DNA of 52,938 nucleotides from Prevotella sp. (GCA_017940545.1 JAGAYI010000004.1:1-52938); one strand, 5' to 3'; positions 41,937-51,054 are shown, counted from the stretch's first letter. The notes: generated by a model from the sequence alone, not told the origin. A program made the numbers and translations.

Positions 41937-44210
41937 TTACAGTTTTAGATTCAGACCTACGTAGTAGGTGCGGGGCAGTGCGGGGCCATAGATGTAGGCC
42001 GCGTCGCGGTTCATGCCCCGGTCCAGGTCGGGCTGGTAGTCGTCCAGAATGTTCTTCACACCTGCGTTCAGCTCCAGCGTGTAGTGCTTGTAAAGGTGAA
42101 ACTCGTAGGCTGCCTTGAAGCCCAGCTCGAAGAAGTTCTCGGTCAGTGTCTCGCAGTCTTCGGGCACGTAGCCTGCGTAGTGTTGTACGAGCATGCTGCC
42201 CGTCGCCTTTCCGTCGAGCGAGAAAGTCAGCGGGTGTACGGGGTTGTAGGTCAGTAGGAAGTAACCGTAGCTGTCTGGTGTGCGGAACATGCGTCGCTGT
42301 GGTTTAATGTTGGTGTTCTCGCTCCAGATGAAGTCCTCCGTGTAGCGGCTGCGCTGCAGCGTATAGCCACCTTGAAGCATGAGTAGCCGGCGGTAGCCCA
42401 CCTTGGCCTCCATGTTCACGCCAGCCACGTAGGCACCGGCCGAATTGATGCGGGTGAGCAGCAGGTTGCCCTGTGCGTCGTGTCCGCTCTCCTTGAGGGC
42501 AAACACGTCGTTCAGCCGGGTATAGAAACCTTCGAGTGTCAAGTTGGCTTCCCACTCCCCGAATCGTTGGTACAAATCGGCGCTGCCGCTGATGCTGTGC
42601 GAGTATTCTGGCTTCAGGTCGGGTGCCAGTGTAATGAGTGACACCTCGCCGCCCACGGCTCCTACGTGCAGGTCTTCGTCGTAGGCCTGCGGCGCACGGT
42701 AACCGCTGGAGTAGGAGAGTCGGAAGATGATGTCCTCCACGGGTGTGTAGCGAATGTTGGCACGTGGCGAGAAGACCACGTTTCTCAACAGGTTGTGCTT
42801 TTCTATCCTGGCACCGAAGAGCAGGCTCCACAAGCGGTTCTTCCATTCGTTCTGTACGTAACCGCCCACGATGCTCACGTTCTGCCGCATGTCGCGTCCG
42901 TAGCCCAGCATGCGGTCGTGCAGGCGGTTATGGGTATATTCCGCCCCGACGCTCAGGTCGCCCGTCAGGGTGTTGACGAAGGGGTATGAGCATCGGTACT
43001 GTCCGCCACTCACCACGGTAATATCGCTTGTACGTCCGTAGGCGTTGGGGTTCTTGCCAGTGCCGAAATAGCTCTCGCGGCTGGTGTTCTGCACACTGCT
43101 GTAGAGCGAAAGGTAGTGCTTCTGGTTGTCGGAGTACCAGTCCCACCGCAGTGAGCCGGCATCAATGCTGTGGCGCAGCTGTTCGGCCAGGTCGGTCTCG
43201 TGGGGTGGCTGATCAACGTCACAGCCTCCCCGGCGATACTCGCCCACGTGGTGGTACTCGGCGGTCAGTCGGCTGTAGTCAGAGGTCTTGAAGAAACTGC
43301 GGAATCCTGCCGTCGTGCTGTTCAGCAGCGGTATGTCTGAGAACCCATCGTCGTCGCGGTCGTACTGCTTGCGGTTACGCTGTACGGCAAAAACGAAAAG
43401 CCCCATGGTGCGGTTTTCGGTCACTACCGAGGCGTTGAAGGCCGTATTGATGTCGTAGCCGTTCTTCTCGAGGTACGACGAGTTATGCTGCACGTTGACG
43501 AAGTTGCGTGTCGGTTCCTTGGTAATGATGTTTACTACGCCGCCAATGGCATTGGCACCGTAGAGAGCCGAGCCACCGCCACGCACAATCTCCACACGAT
43601 CGACCATGCCCGCCGGTACCTGCTCCAGACCATAGACCGAAGCCAGCGACGAGAAGATGGGACGCGAGTCCATGAGAATCTGCGAGTACTGACCCTCCAA
43701 ACCGTTGATGCGCAGCTGGGGCACGCCGCAGTTGGAGCAAGTCTGCTCCACACGCAGTCCTGTCTGATAGTTCAACACGTCGGCCATGCAGTGGGCGTTG
43801 GTCGTCTCAAAGAGCACAGGCGACACCACGTTGACGATGCTCGCCGACTCCTTGCGCTTGGTCTGGTATTTGTTGGCGGTCACCACCACGTTATCTACAA
43901 TGAACGATTCCTCCTCGAGTGTGACGTTCAGTTCCAGCATCTGGTCGTGCTGCAGGCTGACGTTACGTTCTGTTCCCAAATAACCTATGCAACTGAATAC
44001 CAGCGTATGCTCACCCACGGGCAGGTCTTTCAAGAAGTAATGACCTGTAGCATCGGTCATGCCGTTATATTGGGTTCCTTTCACCAGAACACTGACAAAG
44101 GGAATATTCTCACCTTCCTTACTGACAACGTGGCCCATGATGTGGGCATCCTGACCTTGTACTTCTGCTATTGACAGCAGGGAGGTCAGCAATAAAAAGA
44201 AAAATCTCAT
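41937..44210 (-). CDS. TonB-dependent outer-membrane receptor (BtuB/CirA-like)
   Basis: 757 residues. A signal peptide (ending EVQGQ) is followed by a CarboxypepD-like domain (MGHVVSKEGENIPFVSVLVKGTQ cut), a plug domain with VADVLNYQTGLRVEQ-like text (MADVLNYQTGLRVEQ), RINGLEGQYSQILMDSRPIF and VDRVEIVRGGGSALYGANAI. A 22-strand-type barrel follows and ends with an aromatic-rich strand (TYYVGLNLKL). Such receptors import siderophores, cobalamin or similar ligands. A Cys pair (CSNCG, near residue 155) in the plug is seen in some metal or haem receptors of this phylum. The ligand is unknown. Confidence 0.92.
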   Translation of the reverse strand: MRFFFLLLTSLLSIAEVQGQDAHIMGHVVSKEGENIPFVSVLVKGTQYNGMTDATGHYFLKDLPVGEHTLVFSCIGYLGTERNVSLQHDQMLELNVTLEEESFIVDNVVVTANKYQTKRKESASIVNVVSPVLFETTNAHCMADVLNYQTGLRVEQTCSNCGVPQLRINGLEGQYSQILMDSRPIFSSLASVYGLEQVPAGMVDRVEIVRGGGSALYGANAIGGVVNIITKEPTRNFVNVQHNSSYLEKNGYDINTAFNASVVTENRTMGLFVFAVQRNRKQYDRDDDGFSDIPLLNSTTAGFRSFFKTSDYSRLTAEYHHVGEYRRGGCDVDQPPHETDLAEQLRHSIDAGSLRWDWYSDNQKHYLSLYSSVQNTSRESYFGTGKNPNAYGRTSDITVVSGGQYRCSYPFVNTLTGDLSVGAEYTHNRLHDRMLGYGRDMRQNVSIVGGYVQNEWKNRLWSLLFGARIEKHNLLRNVVFSPRANIRYTPVEDIIFRLSYSSGYRAPQAYDEDLHVGAVGGEVSLITLAPDLKPEYSHSISGSADLYQRFGEWEANLTLEGFYTRLNDVFALKESGHDAQGNLLLTRINSAGAYVAGVNMEAKVGYRRLLMLQGGYTLQRSRYTEDFIWSENTNIKPQRRMFRTPDSYGYFLLTYNPVHPLTFSLDGKATGSMLVQHYAGYVPEDCETLTENFFELGFKAAYEFHLYKHYTLELNAGVKNILDDYQPDLDRGMNRDAAYIYGPALPRTYYVGLNLKL

Positions 44211-44242
44211 TACATTTTATGATGTTACCTTAAAAGAAGGCG

Positions 44243-44250
44243 CAAAGGTA
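44243..44250 (-). promoter_or_regulatory. -7 box for the TonB receptor gene
   Basis: On the minus strand TACCTTTG followed by CGCC, 33 bp upstream of the ATG. The flanking sequence is AT-rich. Confidence 0.6.
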
Positions 44251-44472
44251 CGAAAAAAAAGCGAAAAAATAGCAGAACAGTTTGTACGTACCGCCAAAAT
44301 ACCTACTTTTAGGTAGGCCGACGTCAGTCATTCTCCATCAGAAAACGTATATATTTCCTCACGTAAACGGCATATTGAGCAACTGGATGTACCGCTTTTA
44401 TCAACAGGAAGTGCCGTGTTTGCAACCTCAAAGCGGCACTTCAGCATGATTTCCCACCGTGGGAATAAAGAG

Positions 44473-46554
44473 TTAAACGGCATCAAAGGGGTGGTTACTC
44501 TCCACCAGGATGCGGGCATCCACTGCCACAATGTCGTCACCGTCGGCCAAGAGCGGGTTGATGTCCATCTCCTTGATTTCAGTGGCAAAGCGCAGCAGGG
44601 TAGAGAGACGCACAATAATCTCGGCATACTTTTTCTCGTTGATGCCTGCCTGTCCGCGGGTGCCCTTCAGAATCTTGTAGCCCCGCAGCGAGTGAATCAT
44701 GGAGTAGGCCTCGCCATAGCTCAGCGGTGCCAGTCCTGACTGCACGTCCTTCAGCACCTCGACGAAGATGCCGCCCAGTCCGCAGAGCACCACATGGCCG
44801 AAACGCTCCTCGTACTTTGCCCCGATAAACAGTTCGGTGCCGCGTAGCATCTTTTGTACCATGACGCCCTTGGCGTCGTCGATTTTCATCATGCGGTCAA
44901 ATTCCAGCGCCAGGTGTTCGGGGGTGCGGATGTTAAGCGTCACACCACCCACGTCGCTCTTGTGGACAGGTCCCACCACCTTTGCCACCACGGGGAATCC
45001 CACCTTCTGGGCGAAGGTGATAAGCTCTTCTTTCTGTTCGCTCACCAGCTCGGGAACCATGGGAATGCCGGCACAGGAGAGAATGGCCCGCACGGTCTGA
45101 GGCGGTACGTAACCGTTCTCCTTGATGCTCATGATAATCTTTTGGAGTTCGGGAATGTCGATGCCGTAGAGCTGCACTTCGGGCGGAGCGGGCATGGGTG
45201 TCCGCATGATTTGGCTGAGGGCCGTGGCCAGCGTCACCTCGTCGCTGAAGTTCACATGCCCCTTGGCCAGGAACTCCGCCACCTCGGGACCTGCGGTGTG
45301 CAGGCTGGGTAGGATGGGGAAGATGGGTTTCTTGCATTCCAATATTTTCTTGTGTAGCGTGTCGTAGGCTTCGTACAGCGTGGTGAGTCCCGGCGTGCCA
45401 TAGATGACGGCAATGGCATCGATGTTGTCAAACTTATGTTCGCAGTAGTCGATGGCGGTTCCCAACTGCTCGGCCGTACCTGTTGCCAGGATGTCGATGG
45501 GGTTGGCAACGGCTGATCCGGGGAAGAGCTGTTCCTTGAGTTCGTCCGCCAGCGTACCTTCTATCTTCGGTACGTTCAGCCCGCCCTTGCTGAGGGCGTC
45601 GGTGAGCATGACACCAGGACCGCCGGCATGGGTGACGATGGCGAAGTTGCGCCCTTTCAGGGGTGGCAAGGTGAAGATACAGCCCACGGTCGTCAGTTCC
45701 TCACGGGAGAAGCAGCGTACGATGCCTGCCTTGCGGAAGAGCGCCTCTACCGCCCCGTCCGACGAGGCAATGGCTCCTGTATGGCTGCTGGCGGCACGGC
45801 TGCCGCTCTCTGACGCGCCTGCCTTGATGGCAGCGATGCGACAACCCTTCTTGATGAGGTTGGAAGCATGGAACAGCAGTTTGTCGGGGTCGGAAATGTT
45901 CTCGATGTACAGCAGCTTCACCAGCGAGTCCTTCTCGGGGTCGAAGTGGTCGTCCATGTATTGCAGCACGTCCTCAATGCCTATCTGCTTGCCGTTGCCG
46001 ATGCTCCAGACGCTGTTGAACTGCAGCCCCTTGATGACGGCACTCTCCAGGATGAACACCGCCGTGGCACCAGAGCCTGAGATGAAGTCAACGCCCTTCG
46101 CGTCGAGTTTCGGGATAGGCTGTGTGAACACCGAGTGGTGTTGACGGTTCATCAGACCGATGCAGTTCGGACCAATAAGGGCGGCACCATACTGTTCGCA
46201 GGTGTCAAGGATGCGCTGCTCCAGTGCAGCGCCAGCCTTTGTCTCCTCGCCGAAGCCAGCCGAGATGATGATGAATGCCCGTACCCCCTTGTCGCGTGCC
46301 AGCAGTTCTGCCGTGTCGGGGCAGAACTTGGCAGGTATGACGAGGATTGCCAGTTCGGTAGGCGGCAGCTCCTTTATGTCGTGAAACACCTTGATGCCCT
46401 GAACTACGTCCTCTTTGGGGTTGACGATGCGTAGTGTGCCGTTATATCCGCCTTGCAGCAGGTTGCGTACAATGGCACCTCCAGGCTTGTGCTGATTGTT
46501 GGAACCGCCGACAATGACGATTGACTGCGGGTCGAGAAGTTCTTTGTTAATCAT
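44473..46554 (-). CDS. Acyl-CoA synthetase, NDP-forming (fused alpha and beta subunits)
   Basis: 693 residues from the ATG at 46554. The N-terminal CoA-binding domain reads SIVIVGGSNNQHKPGGAIV. The central succinyl-CoA-synthetase-like domains include GPNCIGLMN and SSHTGAIASSDG, the latter with the likely phospho-histidine. The C-terminal ATP-grasp domain has VGFPVVAKVVGPVHKSDVGG and LRGTELFIGAKYEERFG. It makes ATP or GTP from acetyl-CoA or another acyl-CoA while releasing the acid. I moved the start from 46602 because a -7 box lies at 46576-46583. Confidence 0.9.
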   Translation of the reverse strand: MINKELLDPQSIVIVGGSNNQHKPGGAIVRNLLQGGYNGTLRIVNPKEDVVQGIKVFHDIKELPPTELAILVIPAKFCPDTAELLARDKGVRAFIIISAGFGEETKAGAALEQRILDTCEQYGAALIGPNCIGLMNRQHHSVFTQPIPKLDAKGVDFISGSGATAVFILESAVIKGLQFNSVWSIGNGKQIGIEDVLQYMDDHFDPEKDSLVKLLYIENISDPDKLLFHASNLIKKGCRIAAIKAGASESGSRAASSHTGAIASSDGAVEALFRKAGIVRCFSREELTTVGCIFTLPPLKGRNFAIVTHAGGPGVMLTDALSKGGLNVPKIEGTLADELKEQLFPGSAVANPIDILATGTAEQLGTAIDYCEHKFDNIDAIAVIYGTPGLTTLYEAYDTLHKKILECKKPIFPILPSLHTAGPEVAEFLAKGHVNFSDEVTLATALSQIMRTPMPAPPEVQLYGIDIPELQKIIMSIKENGYVPPQTVRAILSCAGIPMVPELVSEQKEELITFAQKVGFPVVAKVVGPVHKSDVGGVTLNIRTPEHLALEFDRMMKIDDAKGVMVQKMLRGTELFIGAKYEERFGHVVLCGLGGIFVEVLKDVQSGLAPLSYGEAYSMIHSLRGYKILKGTRGQAGINEKKYAEIIVRLSTLLRFATEIKEMDINPLLADGDDIVAVDARILVESNHPFDAV

Positions 46555-46952
46555 AGACAGTATTCTATTTCCGTGCAAAAATACAAAATAATGCTGACAC
46601 ACGAAAGCGATTTTGGAAGATTAACGCAGTTCGCCCGATAAATAAAGGCAATTCGAGGAAAATTGGGGAAAGTCCGCAAAGTGCCACTAAGCAAATCGAG
46701 GCAGATTGCGGAATGAATTAGGTTTCCAATTCGGACTCGGCTTTGCCGCTTCGCTCGTCGAAGAACCCCCGATAGCCTTATATCGGATAGTTAAACTTTC
46801 TTAACGACCTGCGCAAATCAAGGCATTTCCCGGCAGTTCGAACCGTTTTCACATTTCGTGTTTTTCTTTCCTAAATCTGCCGTGATTTGCATGGCAATTT
46901 ATCCCCAGAATGGTATTACTTTTGCAGCCCGAATTTTAAAACGAATTAGAAG
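46555..46952 (+). other. Intergenic region ahead of the interrupted integrase gene
   Basis: No gene is seen. It contains hairpins CCGATA/TATCGG (about 46768-46785) and GTTAA/TTAAC, a copy of CTCGGCTTTGCCGCT at 46736-46750 that recurs at 52785-52799, and a -7-like box TACTTTTG at 46917-46924 in front of the integrase start. It is where an attachment site of the older element would be expected; I cannot identify one, and no tRNA gene is visible. Confidence 0.5.
46576..46583 (-). promoter_or_regulatory. -7 box deciding the start of the acyl-CoA synthetase gene
   Basis: On the minus strand TATTTTTG followed by CACGG, 22 bp upstream of the ATG at 46554 and inside the longer open frame. Confidence 0.55.
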
Positions 46953-47024
46953 ATGAGTAGAAGCACTTTTTCGGTATTGTTCTACGTGAACAAGGGTAAG
47001 GTCAAGAACGGCATCGTGCCAGTG
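46953..47024 (+). pseudogene. N-terminal part of an interrupted tyrosine integrase
   Basis: 24 codons beginning MSRSTFSVLFYVNKGKVK and ending NGIVPV. This is the arm-binding N-terminus of Bacteroidetes tyrosine recombinases of conjugative-transposon type. The rest resumes at 52614 with MGRITINGTQSQFSCK in the same frame once the intervening element is removed. The gene therefore served as target for the later serine-recombinase element. Confidence 0.85.
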
Positions 47025-47050
47025 ATAAAGAAACTTACCAAAAAATATAC
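47025..47050 (+). other. Left attachment site half (attL)
   Basis: Core AT (47025-47026) with an element-side arm ending AATATAC (47044-47050). The host side is the integrase sequence ending CCAGTG. Confidence 0.75.
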
Positions 47051-47069
47051 GGATATGAAAATTTATTTG

Positions 47070-47077
47070 TACCTTTG
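47070..47077 (+). promoter_or_regulatory. -7 box of the large serine recombinase gene
   Basis: TACCTTTG followed by CATC, 25 bp before the ATG at 47103 and only 45 bp from the left end. It lies inside the element, so expression does not depend on the host gene. Confidence 0.6.
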
Positions 47078-47102
47078 CATCTGGAACCAAATATAATGCC
47101 GT

Positions 47103-48704
47103 ATGTGTAAGAAATGTATCTGTCTAATTCGTGTGAGTACCCTTCAGCAAGATTTTGAAGCACAGAAAAAGGAGGTTGTCCGTGTTGCAAAGGCTGACGG
47201 GTACAAGGATAGTGAAATCGCCATTGTTGAGGGCAAGGAAAGTGCCATAAAACTAAAAGAGGAGCAGAGAGAGACCATTTCAGAAATGAAAGAAATCATA
47301 AATGAAAATCCTTCCATTGAAAGCGTTTATGTCTTCGCTGTTGACAGACTTGCAAGGCGTGTGTCTGTTGTTATTAGTGTAAAAGATTACCTTCTTGATA
47401 AAGGCATAAATCTTGTTTTTCTTAATCCGCACAAAATGGCCACAATGCGGAAAGATACAAAGACGGGGAAAATGGTCGAGGATGAATTAACCGCACTTGT
47501 TCTAATGTTCTTGGCTTATGGTGCAGAAATGGAAATGAAGTTAAAAAATATACGTTTTGAAGTAGCAAAATCCGCATTAAAAAGAAACGGGAAATTGTAT
47601 GGTGGGATTCCTTTGTATGGCTATGTCAAGGCTGAGGACAAATCCATTATTCCTGATGAAGATAATGGAACGGCAAATGTTGTCAGAAGGATTTTTACAG
47701 ATTACGTGAATAAGGAAAAATCACTAATTGTGATATTCAACGAACTTGTACAGGAGGGCATTTTTAAGAGTGCGAAGCCGGGTACAGGAAAGTGCAGAAT
47801 ACACAAAATAATCATCAATCCTGCATATAGCGGAAGGAAACCAATAAAAGGCGAAAACGTATATCCGGCTATTGTGTCAGAAGAATTGCAGGACGCCGCA
47901 ATAATCAAGTGCCACGATTCCCGAATGAAACCTAAAACAACACAGAAAACCGTATACTACGGGAAAGGCATTGTTAGGAATATGGCAACAGGTCACATAA
48001 TGACTGGTACCCGAAACATTATTGCATATCGAGATTTTGAAAGTCGGTTGGTTGTCAATGTAAATGTAATTGACAGCATACTTTGGTATGAGGCTGTCGA
48101 ACTAAAAAAGATAGACTTAGCATATCATTGGGAAGCCAATAAAAAAGGATATCAGTCTGAAATAGAAAAGAACAGCATAAAAATAGAAACGATAAATGGC
48201 CTGTTGTCAGAAATTAAGAGCCGGCAGTCACTCGCATTTAGGTTACTGATGCAGGGCAAGGTGAGTGAAGATGTATATGACGAACAGATGAAAGAAGTTG
48301 AGACTGATGCAAAGAAATGGGAAAAACAACTGGCCCAATTAAACTCTATCAATGAACAATATACTATGATGCTGAATAATATTCAAGAGACAAACTACAA
48401 TGATATATCAGTAAAAGACGTAACGGATGACGAAGAAAGAAAGAAGATAATCCAATCTGTTATTGAGGAGGTACAGGTTACACCTCTCTATGACAAAAAC
48501 AAGTCATTGAAGATACAGATAGTTAGAATTCCACTTTTGAAAAATCCACACGAAGATAGTGAGTATTACATCTATTGGGTACGTGGAGGGGTTGTACACT
48601 TAGAATGGCATCAGCCTTTGAAGGGGCGAATAGTAGATATAAGCCATTCCTATACAAAGAGACTGAAAAAGTACAAATATTCGCAAGGAATAGCGAAAAA
48701 ATGA
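47103..48704 (+). CDS. Large serine recombinase (integrase of the 5.6 kb element)
   Basis: 533 residues. The N-terminal resolvase domain has catalytic Ser12 in CLIRVST and the arginines of VDRLARR near residue 85. The recombinase domain follows (GKLYGGIPLYGYVK, VVRRIFTDYVN, INPAYSGRKPI). A coiled coil occupies about residues 340-425 (KNSIKIETINGLLSEI). The zinc-ribbon region of the family is degenerate: where GLLRCGxCG is usual it reads GIVRNMATGHIM and lacks Cys. It starts 78 bp from the left end, the usual place for such integrases beside their attP. It should cut at the AT core. Confidence 0.93.
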   Translation: MCKKCICLIRVSTLQQDFEAQKKEVVRVAKADGYKDSEIAIVEGKESAIKLKEEQRETISEMKEIINENPSIESVYVFAVDRLARRVSVVISVKDYLLDKGINLVFLNPHKMATMRKDTKTGKMVEDELTALVLMFLAYGAEMEMKLKNIRFEVAKSALKRNGKLYGGIPLYGYVKAEDKSIIPDEDNGTANVVRRIFTDYVNKEKSLIVIFNELVQEGIFKSAKPGTGKCRIHKIIINPAYSGRKPIKGENVYPAIVSEELQDAAIIKCHDSRMKPKTTQKTVYYGKGIVRNMATGHIMTGTRNIIAYRDFESRLVVNVNVIDSILWYEAVELKKIDLAYHWEANKKGYQSEIEKNSIKIETINGLLSEIKSRQSLAFRLLMQGKVSEDVYDEQMKEVETDAKKWEKQLAQLNSINEQYTMMLNNIQETNYNDISVKDVTDDEERKKIIQSVIEEVQVTPLYDKNKSLKIQIVRIPLLKNPHEDSEYYIYWVRGGVVHLEWHQPLKGRIVDISHSYTKRLKKYKYSQGIAKK

Positions 48705-48757
48705 GCCTCAACAAAAAACATTTTCTCAATTCTGAATAAGTTTGAGATATTTTTTAG

Positions 48758-48765
48758 TACCTTTG
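48758..48765 (+). promoter_or_regulatory. -7 box of the lipoprotein leader
   Basis: TACCTTTG followed by CATC, giving a start near 48772 and an untranslated leader of about 287 nt in front of the gene at 49059. TTTG at 48741 is only 13 bp upstream. Confidence 0.55.
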
Positions 48766-48771
48766 CATCGT

Positions 48772-49058
48772 CAAATTTAAAATGTCTGCCTATGATATAA
48801 AAAACAAATAAAGACAAATAGAAAAGATGCGTTAGCAAATATTCTTACTTCTGAAAATCGGGAAAATTTAAAGAAGCAGTCAAGAGTAGATGTTAATGCT
48901 CACGTCACGACGTGGGCTTTTAACTCGTATAAGACTGCAAGGTTTATTTCCCGATACCTCAGAAGTTTAGACGTAGCGACTGGTCCACGTTTTTCTTTTC
49001 TGTCTAACCTCAGCACCTGGGCCACTCTATTATTGCAATAATTAAAAATCGGGAAAAA
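48772..49058 (+). ncRNA. Structured leader with mutually exclusive pairings in front of a lipoprotein gene
   Basis: ACTTCTGA-AA-ATCGGGAAA (48847-48865) pairs with TTTCCCGAT...TCAGAAGT (48947-48966). The same TTTCCCGAT can instead pair with a second ATCGGGAAA at 49048-49056, two bases before the lipoprotein ATG. Between them is a tight hairpin GCTCACGTC/GACGTGGGC (48898-48917) followed by TTTT. The layout suggests a leader that either exposes or hides the start site. A 9-codon frame (MSAYDIKNK) at 48782-48811 could be a leader peptide. Function and trigger are unknown. Confidence 0.5.
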
Positions 49059-49466
49059 ATGAAATTATTTAAAGTAACTTTTATATTGTTGGCTATGATG
49101 GTTACGGCCATAACCTTCACAGCCTGTGGTAGTGATGACGATGAAGATAACATCGTTTCAAGTTCAGAATTAGTCGGTACGTGGGATATGCTTACTATTA
49201 CCTCCTATTACTCCGGGGAAAGTCCCGAAGTTGAGAATGTAAGTGATGCTTATTGGGTTTTTACTGCTGATAAATTAACCGTACACGACAAAACGGACTT
49301 AGCAAATGGAAAGAGTGTTAGTTATACCTATAACGGAAACTCTAAGGAACTAAGCATTATTGGCTATCCTCTATACACGGTAACAGAATTGTCTAAATCG
49401 ACATTGGTTATTCGCTCTGAAGAAATGTTTGGCAGTTATGAAGTTATTAAATTCAAAAAAAGATAA
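49059..49466 (+). CDS. Small lipocalin-like lipoprotein (element cargo)
   Basis: 135 residues. The lipobox is FTAC (Cys near residue 23) followed by GSDDDED, a typical surface-export signal in this phylum. The mature part (LVGTWDMLTITSYYSG, YWVFTADKLTVHD, KELSIIGYPLYTVTELSKST cut) fits the lipocalin-like lipoprotein families of Bacteroidales, with a GTW motif opening the barrel. It is preceded by the structured leader and followed 6 bp later by a second lipoprotein gene. Such cargo may alter the host surface; that is inference. Confidence 0.8.
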   Translation: MKLFKVTFILLAMMVTAITFTACGSDDDEDNIVSSSELVGTWDMLTITSYYSGESPEVENVSDAYWVFTADKLTVHDKTDLANGKSVSYTYNGNSKELSIIGYPLYTVTELSKSTLVIRSEEMFGSYEVIKFKKR

Positions 49467-49472
49467 CAAACA

Positions 49473-50333
49473 ATGAGACAAGTTAGAATAACCCTATATG
49501 CGATACTGACTTTCTGTTTGGTAGTCGTAATTCAAAGTTGTGCAAACGGCAATAAATCAGGAGCAGATGAAAATTCTGTTGAGGGTGCTAAAATGGAAAT
49601 TGTATTGTATAATGACGATACCGGCTCTATTTTAGACGAAAACAAACAAAGAATCTGCGGTTTTGAGTTATCGGGTGGACGTACTGGAACCATTACCGTC
49701 CGCACCTCTACAGACATAGATTTGTTTGGTACAAACACACATCGTTTCTATATTCAAGGTAACTATGTTTATGCCGAATATGGGGATGCTATTAGAGACC
49801 GAACGGAAAACGGAATTCCCGTCAAGAAAATAGAACAAGGTAGCGAGATTCATTTCTATCTTATTCCGGGTACTGACGTAGCAAATACACCGAAAGTAAC
49901 TGAAAAGAAAGAAGAAAGAAAAACGGAAACAACCGAGCGCGAAGTTACAACCTCTACTAACACTTGGACGGGGGCATCTTCTATGGACGAATTAAAGCAG
50001 AAACTTGATGGAACATATTGGCATTTGAACGACCGGGGAATGATGCGTAAATTTCATTTCGCAAATGGTGGCTTAACAATGTACAGCGGATTGGCTAATC
50101 GCGGGCAATGGACTGACCAACATTCCTATTCGTCTTATGATGTCAAAATGCACCGTGATACAGATGGAAACAATTTTGTTGCCGTCTCTTTTGGTGGTGA
50201 AGATGAAAAGATAGAACACCGGGGCTTTTCAATGGCATTTGCTAAAAAATGTATGATAGTTGTCTTATTCCAATTTGGAAATCCCGTAGGACAACTAAAG
50301 TATGGAGATTATAATTGGAGTGATGAACTATAA
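49473..50333 (+). CDS. Lipoprotein of unknown function (element cargo)
   Basis: 286 residues. The lipobox is VVIQSC near residue 23. Residues about 40-135 are strand-rich (MEIVLYNDDTGSI, GGRTGTITVRTSTDIDLFG, NYVYAEYGDAI). A charged Lys/Glu/Thr linker (about 140-170, KVTEKKEERKTETTEREVTT) joins a second domain (YWHLNDRGMMRKFHF, RGQWTDQHSYSSYDV, KKCMIVVLFQFG). It lies 6 bp after the lipocalin-like gene, so the pair is one transcript. I do not recognise either domain. Confidence 0.75.
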   Translation: MRQVRITLYAILTFCLVVVIQSCANGNKSGADENSVEGAKMEIVLYNDDTGSILDENKQRICGFELSGGRTGTITVRTSTDIDLFGTNTHRFYIQGNYVYAEYGDAIRDRTENGIPVKKIEQGSEIHFYLIPGTDVANTPKVTEKKEERKTETTEREVTTSTNTWTGASSMDELKQKLDGTYWHLNDRGMMRKFHFANGGLTMYSGLANRGQWTDQHSYSSYDVKMHRDTDGNNFVAVSFGGEDEKIEHRGFSMAFAKKCMIVVLFQFGNPVGQLKYGDYNWSDEL

Positions 50334-50342
50334 CGTTGAGAG

Positions 50343-50366
50343 GGGTTGCGATTGCAACCCTTCTTA
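50343..50366 (+). terminator. Intrinsic terminator of the lipoprotein pair
   Basis: GGGTTGC (50343-50349) and GCAACCC (50354-50360) form a perfect stem with a GATT loop, followed by TTCTT. It sits between convergent genes. Confidence 0.75.
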
Positions 50367-51026
50367 GTTATCCCTTGATATAAGCCTTTTCACGCTCTCT
50401 GCTGAATGACTTCCACCCCTTGAAGTCTTATAGCCGTGTTCGTTCAAATAACGTGCAATCTGCGAATAATTAGACCATCCCTCCTTCTGCAATTGCCGGA
50501 TGATTGCAAGGCTCTGAATGTTGTTTGTGTTTGTCTGGGCCTTCCGTTTAATAGTGGACGTAGCCTTTTCAATTTCTGCCGTTGTGAAAGTATGTGGATT
50601 GCCGAGGCTATACCCTTGGGCTTTCTTGGCAGCAAGGGCGGCTTTTGTGCGTTTGGAAATTAGGAGGCGTTCCTGCTCTGCGAGACCCGAATATATGGCA
50701 AGTGTTAGCACATCATTAACCATTGGCATATCGAGCGCACGAAACTTGATGCTGTTTTCACGCAAGGCGAAAATAAATGATACCTTACGACTGAGGCGGT
50801 CAAGTTTCGCAAGAAGCAATACCGCATTTTCGTGCTTACAGGCATAGAGTGCCTTCTCAAGTTCCGGTCGTGCATCGTTCTTACCGGATTCCTGCTCTTG
50901 ATATTCGGCTATCAGTTCAGCATCAGCCTCAGCCTTGATAAAATTGTGAACGGCCTCAGCCTGTGCCTCAAGTCCGAGATTCTGACGCTTGGTAGATGTG
51001 CGATAATATGCGATGTACTTTGTCAT
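50364..51026 (-). CDS. Small serine recombinase (resolvase/invertase type)
   Basis: 220 residues. The catalytic domain has Ser11 in YYRTSTKRQ, the conserved LLLAKLDRLSRKVSF stretch and the EQERLLISKRTKAAL helix. The C-terminal part (about 150-220) contains a helix-turn-helix region (WSNYSQIARYLNEHGYKT). It resembles Pin/Hin-type enzymes. It could be a resolvase, an inversion enzyme for cargo promoters or an excision partner of the large recombinase. No inverted crossover sites are evident around the cargo. It is divergent from the Rep-like gene and has its own promoter at 51055-51062. Confidence 0.9.
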   Translation of the reverse strand: MTKYIAYYRTSTKRQNLGLEAQAEAVHNFIKAEADAELIAEYQEQESGKNDARPELEKALYACKHENAVLLLAKLDRLSRKVSFIFALRENSIKFRALDMPMVNDVLTLAIYSGLAEQERLLISKRTKAALAAKKAQGYSLGNPHTFTTAEIEKATSTIKRKAQTNTNNIQSLAIIRQLQKEGWSNYSQIARYLNEHGYKTSRGGSHSAESVKRLISRDN

Positions 51027-51054
51027 AACTTTAAACTAATTGATTTTTCTGATG

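Noticed and set aside
46555-46602. 16-residue N-terminal extension of the acyl-CoA synthetase
   Set aside because: The -7 box at 46576-46583 lies in it; the ATG at 46554 begins the conserved NKELLDPQSI text.
46826-46850. GGCAGTTCGAACCG, which looks like a tRNA T-arm
   Set aside because: The 70 bases upstream do not form acceptor, D or anticodon arms, so no tRNA gene can be supported.
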